Program-made: the position numbers and the translations under genes
The notes under the pieces: generated by a model
Told to the model about the DNA's origin: nothing
The model's database searches: none
The model's input: only the letters and a program-made list of their open reading frames with translations
In this document: positions 36,301 through 47,100 of the stretch, in pieces
Layout of the letters: each line of letters opens with the position of its first letter
Numbering within the stretch: position 1 is the first letter of the stretch
From: Pseudomonas pisciculturae
Lineage (GTDB): Bacteria > Pseudomonadota > Gammaproteobacteria > Pseudomonadales > Pseudomonadaceae
NCBI RefSeq assembly: GCF_015461805.1
Contig: NZ_JACVZE010000003.1
Coordinates: 62,001 to 126,000 of the forward strand
Length of the DNA: 64,000 nucleotides
Reading direction: 5' to 3'

Positions 36301-39211
36301 CGGTATCAGCGAACAGTTGCCAGTCGATCAACGCTTGCGTGCGCGACCAGCGGTACCGAACCATCCGCTCGCTGCTCATCATTGCAAGCGCCCGACACGA
36401 GGCGTACTGCCCATAAAGGGTGTGCAGAGGTGGCAAAATGAGCGCCCCAGCGTGGTCTGCGGCAAAGATACCCCGGATTGCAAACCGGTCATCCGCGCGA
36501 CAGGGTCGTGGCAGGGTAGCGACAAATCGTTGGTCAGCGGTTTTCAGTATGAGCCCGCACAGCTCACCGTAACGCTGCGAGCCAATTTGCTCATGGACGA
36601 AGCGCGCGGCATCGTCGGCCGTTAGAAACGGCGCGCTGAGGGCGGGCTGAGGATAGAGCGCAAAGGGTTTCCATCGTTCGTCGACCAGGCCGACGACGTC
36701 CCACAACGTGCCGGTTTTCAACACCGACAAGCGACCTGCGGCGGCGACCCGCATGACGAACTCACTCGGGGTCAGCGTATCTGCCAACAGCTCTGCCAAG
36801 ATGCCACTGTCGGTCACCGCGCCGGTAGGCGTTACGCCATAAAGCTGACTTTCCAGCGCGGTCCCACTGAATTGATATTCCAGTTGCGCACCGTCACGCG
36901 TATTGAAGTAAAGGGTCTTAACGGTAGCGCCTGATTCACGAGAAGCTGCGATCGCCACCGCCAGCTCGCCCGGCGCCAGAAAACACTCATACAACCAGCG
37001 TTGTTCGACATTTTGGCCCAACGCTGGGCGGGATGAAAAACACATCCCGTGCAGCTCAAACCCACCGACCAGCACTGGGCGCCCAAGTGAATCACCCGAA
37101 TAAACTCTCAAGCCTGAAGCGGTGTCCGCAAGCGCCGCCACATACTGGTCAGCCCCTGGGTCTTTAAGGATAAATACGACAGATTGATTGCCAGCGGTTA
37201 GCGCCAACTGTTCGTGGCCGTATGTTGCAGCCGTGGGTGCATCCTGAAATATCCAACTGTATACGGGCGGGACAGCCGATGCGGCGACGAAAGGCTTGAA
37301 CGGCGCCCAATTTGCTGGCACACGACCTCGGCTACCCCCCCAGACCCGGCTCGTAACCAGAACGGAAAACTCACCCAGACGTGCAAGTTTTCTGATCATT
37401 TCAATCGGCGTGCCGTCAAATCCATCCAGTTGGACCTTAAACGCTCCGGTGCGTATAGCCTCCTGCAGAAACGCGCCGAAGGCGCTCTCAGCTTGCGATC
37501 CACTGCGGACATATTTGACCAATGAGCCAACAGAGCTCGAATGATAAAACGCAGGTATCTTTTGGTCGATTCGCAGCATGCCTGCCACTGAGAGATGAAC
37601 AGGTATAGCGTCGGACAGCGCTGCAAGTTCGCCTGGCGAGAGTTCGGACCGCACCGTCTCATCAGATAGGGGAGGCAACTGGGTCTCGTCAAAGAGGCTG
37701 TGGGCGACAAAAAAACCGTGGACCCGATAGCCTGGCGGCAATGCCATGGTGTCGAAGGTGCTGACATCCGCGGGGCCCAGATACTTGACCATATCAGGCT
37801 CGGAAATCGGAGGGGTTGACACAAACCGGCCATCATTTCGCTGAAAGACCAGACCAAGCATGTCCCCGCTGCGATCGAGGACGCGATCATGCAAATAACG
37901 GGCGGCATCGTCTGCCGTGATAAATGCCGGGCTCATGACCGCCCGCAACTGATCGACCAGAGTCACTTCCGGCAAAACTCGACCGACGGTTAGCCATGAA
38001 CTGCCAGCCCTCAAAGTCTCCAACTCGCCAATGCCAGCCATATGCGAGATGAACTGGTGCGCGGTTAGACGACCGTCTTTCAGTTGAGCTTTAGCGGTCT
38101 CGGCGCCCCTACCCAGATACTGCACTTCGCTATCACTTGCAGAAAACCGGTAAGACAGCAATGCGCCATCGCCGCTTAACATGACTAGTCGCAGACGTGG
38201 CTCCTGCAAGTACAGCTCAGGCGATGTGCGCAGTTGTTCCGCTACTCCGGCAATTAGCGTCGGGGAAAAGAAGTGGCCACTACTCGGGGTTTCGCGTGTG
38301 CCCTCCCAACAGTAAAGGGAACTGATTCGAAAATTGGCAGGCAGCCTTACCCCGCCATCCGGGTTCAGTGGGAACAACTGCTCTGGGGGGGTCAGCCTAG
38401 TGGGCTCCCACTCCTTCACCGTGACGAGGTATTCCTCTTTGTCGATGGACTTGAGTTGGTAGCCGACCAAGGACGTTGCCCTCTCCCACAAGAGGTCGCC
38501 GAAGTTCGGGCTGGATGTGATCTTTTCGAAAAGCGGCTGCAACACCTCTGCCGCCAGCGGTACGCCCACCCGCCAATCTTCGCCGACACGCCCACGAATA
38601 CCACCCCATGCCTTGCTGGCAAACACCACACTCAACTCGCCGGCCCCAGCCATCAACGGGATGTAATCGGTAAAAAAATCAAACGGCCGACGGTCTTCGG
38701 GCCGCAGACGACTGATGAGTTCATGCTCTCTTGCCGAACCGCTGACCACGTACTTGATCAGCGCGCCTTCCGGTCCAGATAGGTAATGAGCGGGCACATC
38801 GGAGCCATTCTCGATGATCAACTCAATGTCGGTGTAAGAAAACATCCCGGAATAAACAGACCACATCTCATCGGGCACAGTAGGCTGTCCAGCCGGTTGG
38901 GTCTGCTTCGGATGTGAATGGTAAAACGCGTACGGTGTGTAGCCATCGGGGAAAATCATCTTGCCTTCAGGGCTTACCGTGACTAGATCGCTACGAACAA
39001 ACTGCCCTTTACTCGGCTGAGGTATCGAGGCGAAAAACCGCGTGCCTTTCTTTAGAATTACACCGCCGTACTCAACGCTACGCCCACCACCAATATGCCG
39101 ATGCGCCCAATACGCAGCATCGTCCGCGTGTAAAAAAGGCCCTTCCAGCACCGTTTTGTCTACTGAGGGGGAGGGATTATCGTTTTGACTCAATTGATCC
39201 AAGGTCACCAT
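33317..39211 (-). CDS. Giant protein of nine tandem DUF4329/JAB-like units
   Basis: A 1964-aa protein without signal peptide or membrane helix. It is built of nine units of about 215 residues starting near residues 26, 226, 429, 648, 861, 1083, 1301, 1540 and 1747. Most units open with F(L/I/S)xxDDAARxxH (HADDAAYWAH, TADDAARYLH, TADDAARFVH, SEDDAARYAK, HIDDVARFAH, HADDAARYQW) followed by a GGLIL-like strand, and close with DGALLxY, an LTxxEFVRxVA helix and WGxxGxVxxxWxPF. Unit 1 keeps Glu47, HSHP at 98-101, and SYTD at 125-128, the E/HxHP/SxxD set of JAB-like (DUF4329) metalloproteases seen in Rhs toxin tips. In the other units these residues are lost. The ATG at 39211 follows AAGGAG. Sampled lines are lower in GC (50-55%) than ureC. 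Function unknown; toxin or effector is inferred. Confidence 0.85.
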   Translation of the reverse strand: MVTLDQLSQNDNPSPSVDKTVLEGPFLHADDAAYWAHRHIGGGRSVEYGGVILKKGTRFFASIPQPSKGQFVRSDLVTVSPEGKMIFPDGYTPYAFYHSHPKQTQPAGQPTVPDEMWSVYSGMFSYTDIELIIENGSDVPAHYLSGPEGALIKYVVSGSAREHELISRLRPEDRRPFDFFTDYIPLMAGAGELSVVFASKAWGGIRGRVGEDWRVGVPLAAEVLQPLFEKITSSPNFGDLLWERATSLVGYQLKSIDKEEYLVTVKEWEPTRLTPPEQLFPLNPDGGVRLPANFRISSLYCWEGTRETPSSGHFFSPTLIAGVAEQLRTSPELYLQEPRLRLVMLSGDGALLSYRFSASDSEVQYLGRGAETAKAQLKDGRLTAHQFISHMAGIGELETLRAGSSWLTVGRVLPEVTLVDQLRAVMSPAFITADDAARYLHDRVLDRSGDMLGLVFQRNDGRFVSTPPISEPDMVKYLGPADVSTFDTMALPPGYRVHGFFVAHSLFDETQLPPLSDETVRSELSPGELAALSDAIPVHLSVAGMLRIDQKIPAFYHSSSVGSLVKYVRSGSQAESAFGAFLQEAIRTGAFKVQLDGFDGTPIEMIRKLARLGEFSVLVTSRVWGGSRGRVPANWAPFKPFVAASAVPPVYSWIFQDAPTAATYGHEQLALTAGNQSVVFILKDPGADQYVAALADTASGLRVYSGDSLGRPVLVGGFELHGMCFSSRPALGQNVEQRWLYECFLAPGELAVAIAASRESGATVKTLYFNTRDGAQLEYQFSGTALESQLYGVTPTGAVTDSGILAELLADTLTPSEFVMRVAAAGRLSVLKTGTLWDVVGLVDERWKPFALYPQPALSAPFLTADDAARFVHEQIGSQRYGELCGLILKTADQRFVATLPRPCRADDRFAIRGIFAADHAGALILPPLHTLYGQYASCRALAMMSSERMVRYRWSRTQALIDWQLFADTGLRHIMDNRYGLSVAYLSSAEDALIAYDVTASAAQRELRELLEPGPQGSRLDLKRAREELDPQEWVRKLAATGLRVVRGNPLWGRSVELAQDWQPFAAETAYARPDQVAFGAIFSSVEEAVLDVHSRQTRSYLTSQTDFRFVLKHGHKDAYVVSEAVPCDDKNPLLNVASLFKTDAGGSFIFPSGFTLYGLFYARQWMPESLQGAQRWLARYFLSSSDLSEAFSVAKRWRDKDLKITLPVYISTLDNALLQFQTPVATRLFDARPHASGSFEDVHTLLASGQLTAKEFVRKVIAESWLSVIQPSECWDETGKLGTDWVPFADFSRRALSPAFLSEDDAARYAKALIKDHQDHVYGGLILRRVDGQYVATEPLPVTTENFDPKWILPDEDVRMDFLAPSMKMVARYRSRPDTLPGFPLAEKELAVYRNMFSTEVLSKALECNHLWSREYLFGPDGSVISFTCNDPDEDLLSVAQRTQRTLSFQQFKQVLSPSSRTPHNPQSNEIEQQLRDGLKTPTEYVNLVLKAASMTVVEGNSMWGSARKLPAGWFYSYGFTAPEDGLHAIANRALSPVFSHIDDVARFAHHQAGARTELRYGFILKSANNHWITTLPVKVHNLQLSPDQVFFRGQLPTGWTIQGLYLCAPTRQPDELTASPVYRSFIPPRLLSAAIGVLTRNTARVVEHLPLYLSCADGALLSYRATSIDADWGSELRLQSYVQKLNAAFNPVDYIRQVARAGELKVLSIGEIWATPGIVGSSWLPRQAFTFTPGDSERVALGPLFAHADDAARYQWRHHRHERSTPRLACVLANVADDTFLVSEALVDSGLSTGWARGETPAARRLFAGAINPQRPARDVRYPQGYRIIGAQQLNKLSDNQPPQANRHQQALADNFIGRPEIGTFIDMFRGNNVTGARYYFTPRDGALLLYLPSFQSAETNMLFSGWIDPTSEKRVSTPSEVITILINSGRLYILETDPFWQPRGHVGTRLLRELYKASSA

Positions 39212-39343
39212 GGGCTCCTTCAGGGTTAAGGATTAAGTTCAAACATCCTCAACCAACCACGCCGACGCAGTGCACTACATAGATTACGACCTCTTGACTG
39301 GACGATGCCCCAGCCCTGGAATCTCCTGCGGCAAGCATGACCT

Positions 39344-39360
39344 GGCACCAAAACAATGCA
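39344..39360 (+). promoter_or_regulatory. Possible NtrC binding site upstream of ureD
   Basis: GGCACC-AAAAC-AATGCA has the spacing of the consensus TGCACC-N5-GGTGCA and matches 9 of 12 defined bases. It lies about 85 bases upstream of the sigma-54 promoter, a normal enhancer distance. Confidence 0.4.
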
Positions 39361-39444
39361 GCCGCAGAGCTTCGCCCCAAACAAGTGCAAAACGGGTGCC
39401 GGTGACCTGTCGTTGCCTGCGCAGCCACGCCCTAAAGTCAAAGC

Positions 39445-39460
39445 GGGCATAGCCCTTGCT
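39445..39460 (+). promoter_or_regulatory. Sigma-54 promoter of the urease operon
   Basis: GGGCATAGCCCTTGCT has GG (39446-39447) and GC (39458-39459) exactly ten bases apart, and shares AGCCCTTGC with the urtA promoter. It lies about 97 bases upstream of ureD. RpoN control would match that of the urea importer. Confidence 0.68.
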
Positions 39461-39556
39461 AGCACAAACGGAACCCAAAGATATTTGCATAGCGAGGGCG
39501 CGCGCCTCATGTTGCTGCGCACTAATCTGTAGCATCCTGACGACAATCACTACGCC

Positions 39557-40396
39557 ATGAACCTGCCCATTACCCCCGCCCTGCTCACTCCCAGCTGGCA
39601 TGCCGAGCTGGAACTCGGCTACGCGCGTTTCGGCGACACCACGCGCCCGGTGATGCGCCGCCACCTCGGCCCGCTGCGGGTGCAAAAACACCTGTACGCC
39701 GAAGGCCCCGAAGTGTGCCAACACATCATCGTGCACCCACCCGGCGGCATTGCCGGCGGCGATCGCCTGGACATCAGCGCCCATGTGGCCATCGGTGCCT
39801 GGGCGCAGTTGACCAGCCCCGGCGCGGCCAAGTGGTATCGCGCCAGCGGCCCGGCATTTCAGCAAGTGGACCTTACGGTAGAAGCCGGCGCCACGCTGGA
39901 GTGGCTGCCCCAGGAAACCATCGTATTCAGCGCAGCCCAGGCCGAACTCACCACGCGTATCGAACTCATGGGTGATGCGCGGCTTTTCTACTGGGACGTG
40001 ATCGCCCTCGGCCGCCCCGCCAGTGGCGAGCGTTTTGACCTGGGCCACTTCCAATCCCACCTGGATATCCGCCGCGACGGCCAATTGCTCTGGCATGAAC
40101 GCCAGCGCATTGTGGGTGCCGATGGTTTGCTCGATTCGCCCATTGGGCTGGATGGGCAGCCGGTGTTTGCGACGTTGTTGCTCACCGGTGATATCGACCC
40201 TGAACTGCTTGAGCAATGCCGCGCCCTGCCCAATGCCGTGCGTGGCGACCTGACCCAGTTGCCCGGCTTGCTGGTGGCCCGTTGTCTGGCCAGTGAGGCA
40301 CTGTTGGCGCGGGGTTGGTTAATTGATTTATGGACATTGCTGCGCCCGGCAGTGCTAGGCCGGGAGGCCGTTGCACCCCGAATTTGGAGCACATGA
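39557..40396 (+). CDS. ureD: Urease accessory protein UreD
   Basis: Scaffold protein (279 aa) for assembling the nickel centre of urease with UreF and UreG. Family motifs visible are [29 protein letters not shown] start (key R, G, L), [31 protein letters not shown] and [11 protein letters not shown]. The ATG at 39557 gives the normal N-terminus. It heads the urease gene cluster; ureE, ureF and ureG are not in this window. Confidence 0.95.
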   Translation: MNLPITPALLTPSWHAELELGYARFGDTTRPVMRRHLGPLRVQKHLYAEGPEVCQHIIVHPPGGIAGGDRLDISAHVAIGAWAQLTSPGAAKWYRASGPAFQQVDLTVEAGATLEWLPQETIVFSAAQAELTTRIELMGDARLFYWDVIALGRPASGERFDLGHFQSHLDIRRDGQLLWHERQRIVGADGLLDSPIGLDGQPVFATLLLTGDIDPELLEQCRALPNAVRGDLTQLPGLLVARCLASEALLARGWLIDLWTLLRPAVLGREAVAPRIWST

Positions 40397-40403
40397 AGAT
40401 CAA

Positions 40404-40512
40404 AATGTGGGAGGGGGCTTGCTCCCGATAGCGGCCTATCAGTATCAGATGTATTGACTGACACACTGCTATCGGGAGCAAGTCGAATCGTCGCACCGCC
40501 TTTCCCACATTG
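40404..40512. repeat. Chimeric REP doublet between ureD and ureA
   Basis: The left arm is the ordinary GTGGGAGGGGGCTTGCTCCC form. The right arm, read inward, is GTGGGAAAGGCGGTGCGACG followed by ATTCGACTTGC, so it has the 15-base enlargement seen in both arms of the repeat at 16011. The two arms therefore cannot pair fully. Confidence 0.9.
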
Positions 40513-40557
40513 GATCTCTGGTGTATTTGAGAATGTATTTATGAAGGATCTTGAGCC

Positions 40558-40860
<303 letters not shown>

Positions 40861-40865
40861 GGCCG

Positions 40866-42221
<1,356 letters not shown>

Positions 42222-42225
42222 GGCC

Positions 42226-42315
42226 TCATCGGGGGCAAGCCCCCTCCCACATTTTGACCGCGTTCGCCTGAACAACACCGACCCCATGTGGGAGGGGGCT
42301 TGCCCCCGATAGCGG
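42226..42315. repeat. REP pair in tail-to-tail (outward) order between ureB and ureC
   Basis: Here the order is reversed: ATCGGGGGCAAGCCCCCTCCCAC comes first (given as its ATCGGGGGCAAGC start) and GTGGGAGGGGGCTTGCCCCC second, with 46 bases between the GTGGGAG ends. Each copy can fold its own short hairpin, and the two can also pair. Confidence 0.9.
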
Positions 42316-42352
42316 ACTCACATTCAACACACATTTTTCAGGGCACACACAC

Positions 42353-44053
42353 ATGAAAATCACCCGCCAAGCCTACGCAGACATGTACGGCCCCACCGTC
42401 GGTGACAAGGTCCGCCTGGCCGACACCGAGCTGTTCGTCGAGGTCGAAAAAGACTTCACTGTCTATGGCGAAGAAGTCAAATTCGGTGGCGGCAAAGTCA
42501 TCCGCGACGGCCAGGGCCAAAGCCAGTTGCTCGCCCATGAGGTGGTCGACACCCTGATCACCAACGCACTGATCATCGACCACTGGGGCATCGTCAAGGC
42601 CGACGTGGGCCTGAAAAACGGCCGCATCCATGCCATCGGCAAGGCCGGCAACCCGGATATCCAGCCCGGCGTGACCATGGCCATCGGTGCCAGCACCGAA
42701 GTGATTGCCGGCGAAGGCATGATCCTCACCGCCGGCGGCATCGACAGCCACGTGCACTTCATCTGCCCGCAGCAGATCGAAGAAGCGCTGACCAGCGGCG
42801 TCACCACCATGATCGGTGGCGGCACCGGCCCGGCCACCGGCACCAACGCGACGACGTGCACCTCGGGCCCATGGCACCTGGCGCGCATGCTCCAGGCCAG
42901 CGATTCGTTCCCGATGAACATTGGTTTTACCGGCAAGGGCAACGCCAGTTTGCCGGAACCGTTGATCGAACAGGTCAAGGCTGGCGCCATCGGTTTGAAG
43001 CTGCATGAAGACTGGGGCACCACCCCCGCCAGCATCGACAACTGCCTGAGCGTGGCCGATGAATACGATGTGCAGGTGGCGATCCACAGCGACACCCTCA
43101 ACGAGTCGGGTTTTGTTGAAACCACCCTGGCCGCGCTCAAGGGCCGCACCATCCACACCTACCACACCGAAGGTGCCGGTGGCGGCCACGCGCCAGACAT
43201 CATCAAGGCCTGCGGTTTCCCCAACGTATTACCGAGTTCGACCAACCCTACGCGCCCCTTCACCCGCAACACCATCGACGAACACCTCGACATGCTGATG
43301 GTCTGCCATCACCTCGACCCCAGCATCGCCGAAGACGTGGCCTTCGCCGAAAGCCGCATTCGCCGCGAGACCATCGCCGCCGAAGATATCCTGCACGACC
43401 TCGGTGCGTTCTCGATGATCAGCTCCGACAGCCAGGCCATGGGCCGCGTCGGCGAAGTCATCATGCGCACCTGGCAGACTGCCGACAAAATGAAAAAACA
43501 ACGCGGCCCGCTGCCCGGCGACGGCCCCGGTAATGACAACTTCCGCGCCAAGCGCTACATCGCCAAGTACACCATCAACCCCGCGATCACCCACGGCGTG
43601 AGCCACATTGTCGGTTCCATCGAAGTGGGCAAGTGGGCCGACCTAGTGCTGTGGCGCCCGGCGTTTTTTGGCATCAAGCCGACCCTGATCCTCAAGGGCG
43701 GCGCGATTGCTTCAAGCTTGATGGGCGACGCCAACGCCTCGATCCCCACGCCGCAGCCAGTGCACTACCGCCCCATGTTCGCCAGTTTTGGCAGCTCGCT
43801 GCACGCCACCAGCCTGACCTTTATCAGCCAGGCCGCCCAGGACGCCGGATTGCCCGAAGCCCTGGGGTTGAAGAAGCAGATCGCAGTGGTCAAAGGCTGC
43901 CGCGATGTGCAGAAAACCGACCTGATCCACAACGATTACCTGCCGGACATCGAGGTGGACCCGCAGACTTATCAGGTCAAGGCCGATGGGGTGTTGCTGT
44001 GGTGTGAGCCGGCCGAGGTGCTGCCGATGGCTCAGCGGTACTTTTTGTTTTAA
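42353..44053 (+). CDS. ureC: Urease alpha subunit
   Basis: Catalytic subunit (566 aa) that hydrolyses urea at a two-nickel centre. All key residues are visible: nickel ligands His133 and His135 (SHVHFI), carbamylated Lys216 ([10 protein letters not shown]), the flap motif VCHHLDP with Cys318 and His319, and further ligands HSDTLNE and [15 protein letters not shown]. Length and termini are normal. Together with the urt importer it lets the cell use external urea as nitrogen. Confidence 0.98.
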   Translation: MKITRQAYADMYGPTVGDKVRLADTELFVEVEKDFTVYGEEVKFGGGKVIRDGQGQSQLLAHEVVDTLITNALIIDHWGIVKADVGLKNGRIHAIGKAGNPDIQPGVTMAIGASTEVIAGEGMILTAGGIDSHVHFICPQQIEEALTSGVTTMIGGGTGPATGTNATTCTSGPWHLARMLQASDSFPMNIGFTGKGNASLPEPLIEQVKAGAIGLKLHEDWGTTPASIDNCLSVADEYDVQVAIHSDTLNESGFVETTLAALKGRTIHTYHTEGAGGGHAPDIIKACGFPNVLPSSTNPTRPFTRNTIDEHLDMLMVCHHLDPSIAEDVAFAESRIRRETIAAEDILHDLGAFSMISSDSQAMGRVGEVIMRTWQTADKMKKQRGPLPGDGPGNDNFRAKRYIAKYTINPAITHGVSHIVGSIEVGKWADLVLWRPAFFGIKPTLILKGGAIASSLMGDANASIPTPQPVHYRPMFASFGSSLHATSLTFISQAAQDAGLPEALGLKKQIAVVKGCRDVQKTDLIHNDYLPDIEVDPQTYQVKADGVLLWCEPAEVLPMAQRYFLF

Positions 44054-44065
44054 GGAGGGTCAATT

Positions 44066-44095
44066 AACCCTGAATGTGGGCTTACCTTCAGGGTT
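44066..44095. terminator. Bidirectional hairpin between ureC and the NEL-SET gene
   Basis: AACCCTGAA and TTCAGGGTT pair perfectly around a 12-base loop, between two convergent stops (44053 and 44114). T-runs are short on both sides, so efficiency is unclear. Confidence 0.6.
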
Positions 44096-44113
44096 GATCG
44101 TCAGCAAGCAGGA

Positions 44114-47100
44114 TCAGGGAAACTTGATACTGATCATTCGTTCGCTATACCCATAGTCCATGCGCAGCTCAACACCGGCCGGGATGTCTTCAGTCGCAAA
44201 CACGGCATTCAGCATATAGGGTGTTCTGACACCTGGGCGACTGGTCGAATGTTCGGCTTCAATGTGAAAAGGCACACCCTCGACGTTGTACCCACCCGGC
44301 GCTTGCCTTATCGGCTTGCCACTGGCGTCATACTCGAAATTGGTATTGATTCTGGACGTGATGTTGTCGCCCACGATAAAAATGGGTTCGGGTTCTAGGG
44401 TCAGCGAATCCGGTTTCATCTGGTGGCCGACGACCATGCCAAACGTACTCTCCGAAGCGACAGACACGCCAGGGGGAATAATGACACCGCCGTAAAGACC
44501 GACGGTTTCCCCTTTAGCGATACGGCGGTTGGCAACCACCATCGATTGACCGATCAACGCTTTTTCCCCTGGGACTTTCACGTCTTCGGCGGTGAACGTT
44601 CGCCACTGCAGCTTCTCTTCATACAGTGCCCCGACGCGCTCATACCCTTCAAACCTGATGTACGGTTTGAGTGGTGCCGAAGAGTAGGTACGACCCGATT
44701 CCATTTTTGCCTGTGTCTCCAGGCCCTTGATGCGAATGGGTCTGCCCTGAAGATCACGCAGTGGGTATTTACCGTTGTTGGCGCGGTTATACGTACCCAG
44801 CTCATTGGTCAGGGTTGCAAAGTGCGTCTCCTGCCTCATGAAGCGCAGTTCTGCCGAGGTGTAGGGCGACACCGGCATGGACTCCGATGCCGGTTCAAAC
44901 TCATCGTCAGACGAATCCGTGCGCATCCCCCCGACCTGGCCTCTACGCCTCCAAACCCCTTTTACATCGGGCTTGGCCACAATCCCACTGCTGGCCAATT
45001 CGAACGGGTTATTGGGGCTCTGCACCCGTAGCAGGTAATGCTGCCCATCACCGGCATCCGGCATGCTCGTTATAAAATACCGCTTGCCGTTGAACTCAAT
45101 GGCTTGCGCCTCTGACAGCGCCAACGCAAATCCAGGTCGCTCAGTGGGGTCCGTCAGGGTTTGAAGGGGCTCTCGAGGCAGCAGGCGCTCAGCGATCTCT
45201 TGGCGACTCAGCGCATCGATCAACGCCGCATCTTCAATCACAAGGCGAGCCTGCAAGTCCTTGGCCTGTGCGTCATACGCGGTGGCCGTGAGACTGCCGT
45301 CGGAAAAGCTCTCGTGCAAAGCGGCCAGCGCCTCTTGGTAAGGTTTGCCCTGTGACTCGAATTGCGGCCGGTATTTCTGGGTCACGTAGTCCTGCCAAAA
45401 TTCCCGGGACAGCAGCGCCTGAAACTCTTCAGGCGAGTTATCCAACGCGACGATTCTGTCGTAGGCCGCGTCCAGCATCGCTTGGGTAACGTTGCCCAGC
45501 GCCGTGAACCTGACTTGCGATGGTTGCCCTGGCAACTGGAGCCGATCCTTTAGGCCATAGCGATAGGCCAACCTGATTTCGACTTCCTCCAATTGTGCCA
45601 ACTGGTGGTTTCTTTGCTCCGTCGTCAGGTTCAGGTTGTTGTTAATCTTGGTTCTGCGCTGATCGATGTCGTTCAACGCGACCTTCTCGACTTCGTCCAG
45701 TCGGAACATGCCTCTGGACAAGGTTGACAGCGCGACACCCTGGGTTGAATCCATAGCCTGGAGCCTGGCCTTGTAAACCATCGTCATGATTTCCAGGTTA
45801 CTGAAAGACAGTGCGGCACGATCGCAACAGGCTGCCCGGCCCGACCACTCGAACATTTGCTCGCGCAGGCTTTCGGATTCGGCGGAGTTTTCGGTGATGC
45901 TGTCGATGACCTCCCACACTCGCCGTTGAAGGTCTTCATGACCTGCGCCCGCCGCTTGCAGGTCTCGCAGTACATTGAAGAAGCCGTCTGTGCCCGCCTG
46001 CCCACGCAGATCATCCCACTGGGCTTTTCTGGTAGCCGCCTGCTCGGTGGACAAGCCTGCGGACCAGCGTTGGAACGGTGCATCGTAAGTCACCGCTCGA
46101 GCGGCGACACGGCTTGCGTTCAAAGGCACAGAAGCGACCAGCCGATTGGGTTGATTGGGCGAGGCTAATCCGGCCTGCTCAAGGCGCTCGCCATACTCTC
46201 GCACCTGCTGCAATGTGGCCTCTGACCAGGGATTGCCGCTCGCGTCGGTTACGTTATTGACCCGTGCACTCTGGGCCAGAAGCTCTTGCGGTGGCGAGAT
46301 GACTGACGCCGGGATCGTCGTCATCTGGTTGCCGATGAGGTCTATGCGGTCCAGCAGCGGTTGCTCGGCCAAACCGGTCGGCCAGGCAGTCAGACCTGCG
46401 TGCGCCATATTGAGCGTGCGCATATCGGTTATCTGGCTGAAATCGGGGGAAATACGCAGGTCATTATCATTGACGATTAACGCCCTGAGCGTCACACGTT
46501 CCGACAATATCCTGGCCGTTTCCGGGCTCAAGCGAATACGGTTGTTCTGTAGAAACAGACGCGTCAACCCCGGCATTCCCCCCAAAGCTGGCGGTAATTC
46601 ACGCAGTTGGTTGCCAGACAAATCCAGCCAGCGCACGCCCTGGAACCTTGCGAGAAACCCCTCAGGAGACGTGGCCAGGTTCATGCGGCTCAATTTGAGC
46701 GAGCCGACATGGCTGAAGTCAGTGTCCAGGTCCGGCAGGCTCGGCAGGTTCAGGCCACTGAGGTCGAGCTCAAGGCCAATCGGTGTACCGTCGGTGGCGT
46801 GCACTTGAGGCGTCTGCCGTCTCCAGCACTTCAGAATGCGCTGCCCCGCCTCGAAACGGGCATCCTGAATCGTCGTACCGAAATCAAACAAATGCGGCCG
46901 CAAATACCGCTGATTCGCACCACGTCCGGAGAATTCCCAGGCCTGAAGCTGAGTGGTAAGCGAATCGTATTCCTGCTTGAGCCGGGCCAACTCCACATCC
47001 GCCCCTTCGCCCAGGCGCCAGATGATCTCCCTGAGCGGTTGATCGGATAAGACCTGATAGATCTGCCGCGCAGCCTCGAACCTGGGATTGCCAGAGTCAA

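Larger units (their letters stand above)
39212..39556. other. Divergent control region between the giant gene and ureD
   Basis: No gene is seen. It carries the AAGGAG ribosome binding site of the giant gene at its left end, a possible NtrC site at 39344-39360 and a sigma-54 promoter at 39445-39460 reading into ureD. The part between these sites has a lower GC content than the urease genes. Confidence 0.6.

Noticed and set aside
33317..39211. Nine-unit protein as an Rhs or RTX protein
   Set aside because: No YD repeats, RTX nonapeptides, PAAR or VgrG partner are seen. Only the DUF4329-like units are shared with Rhs tips.
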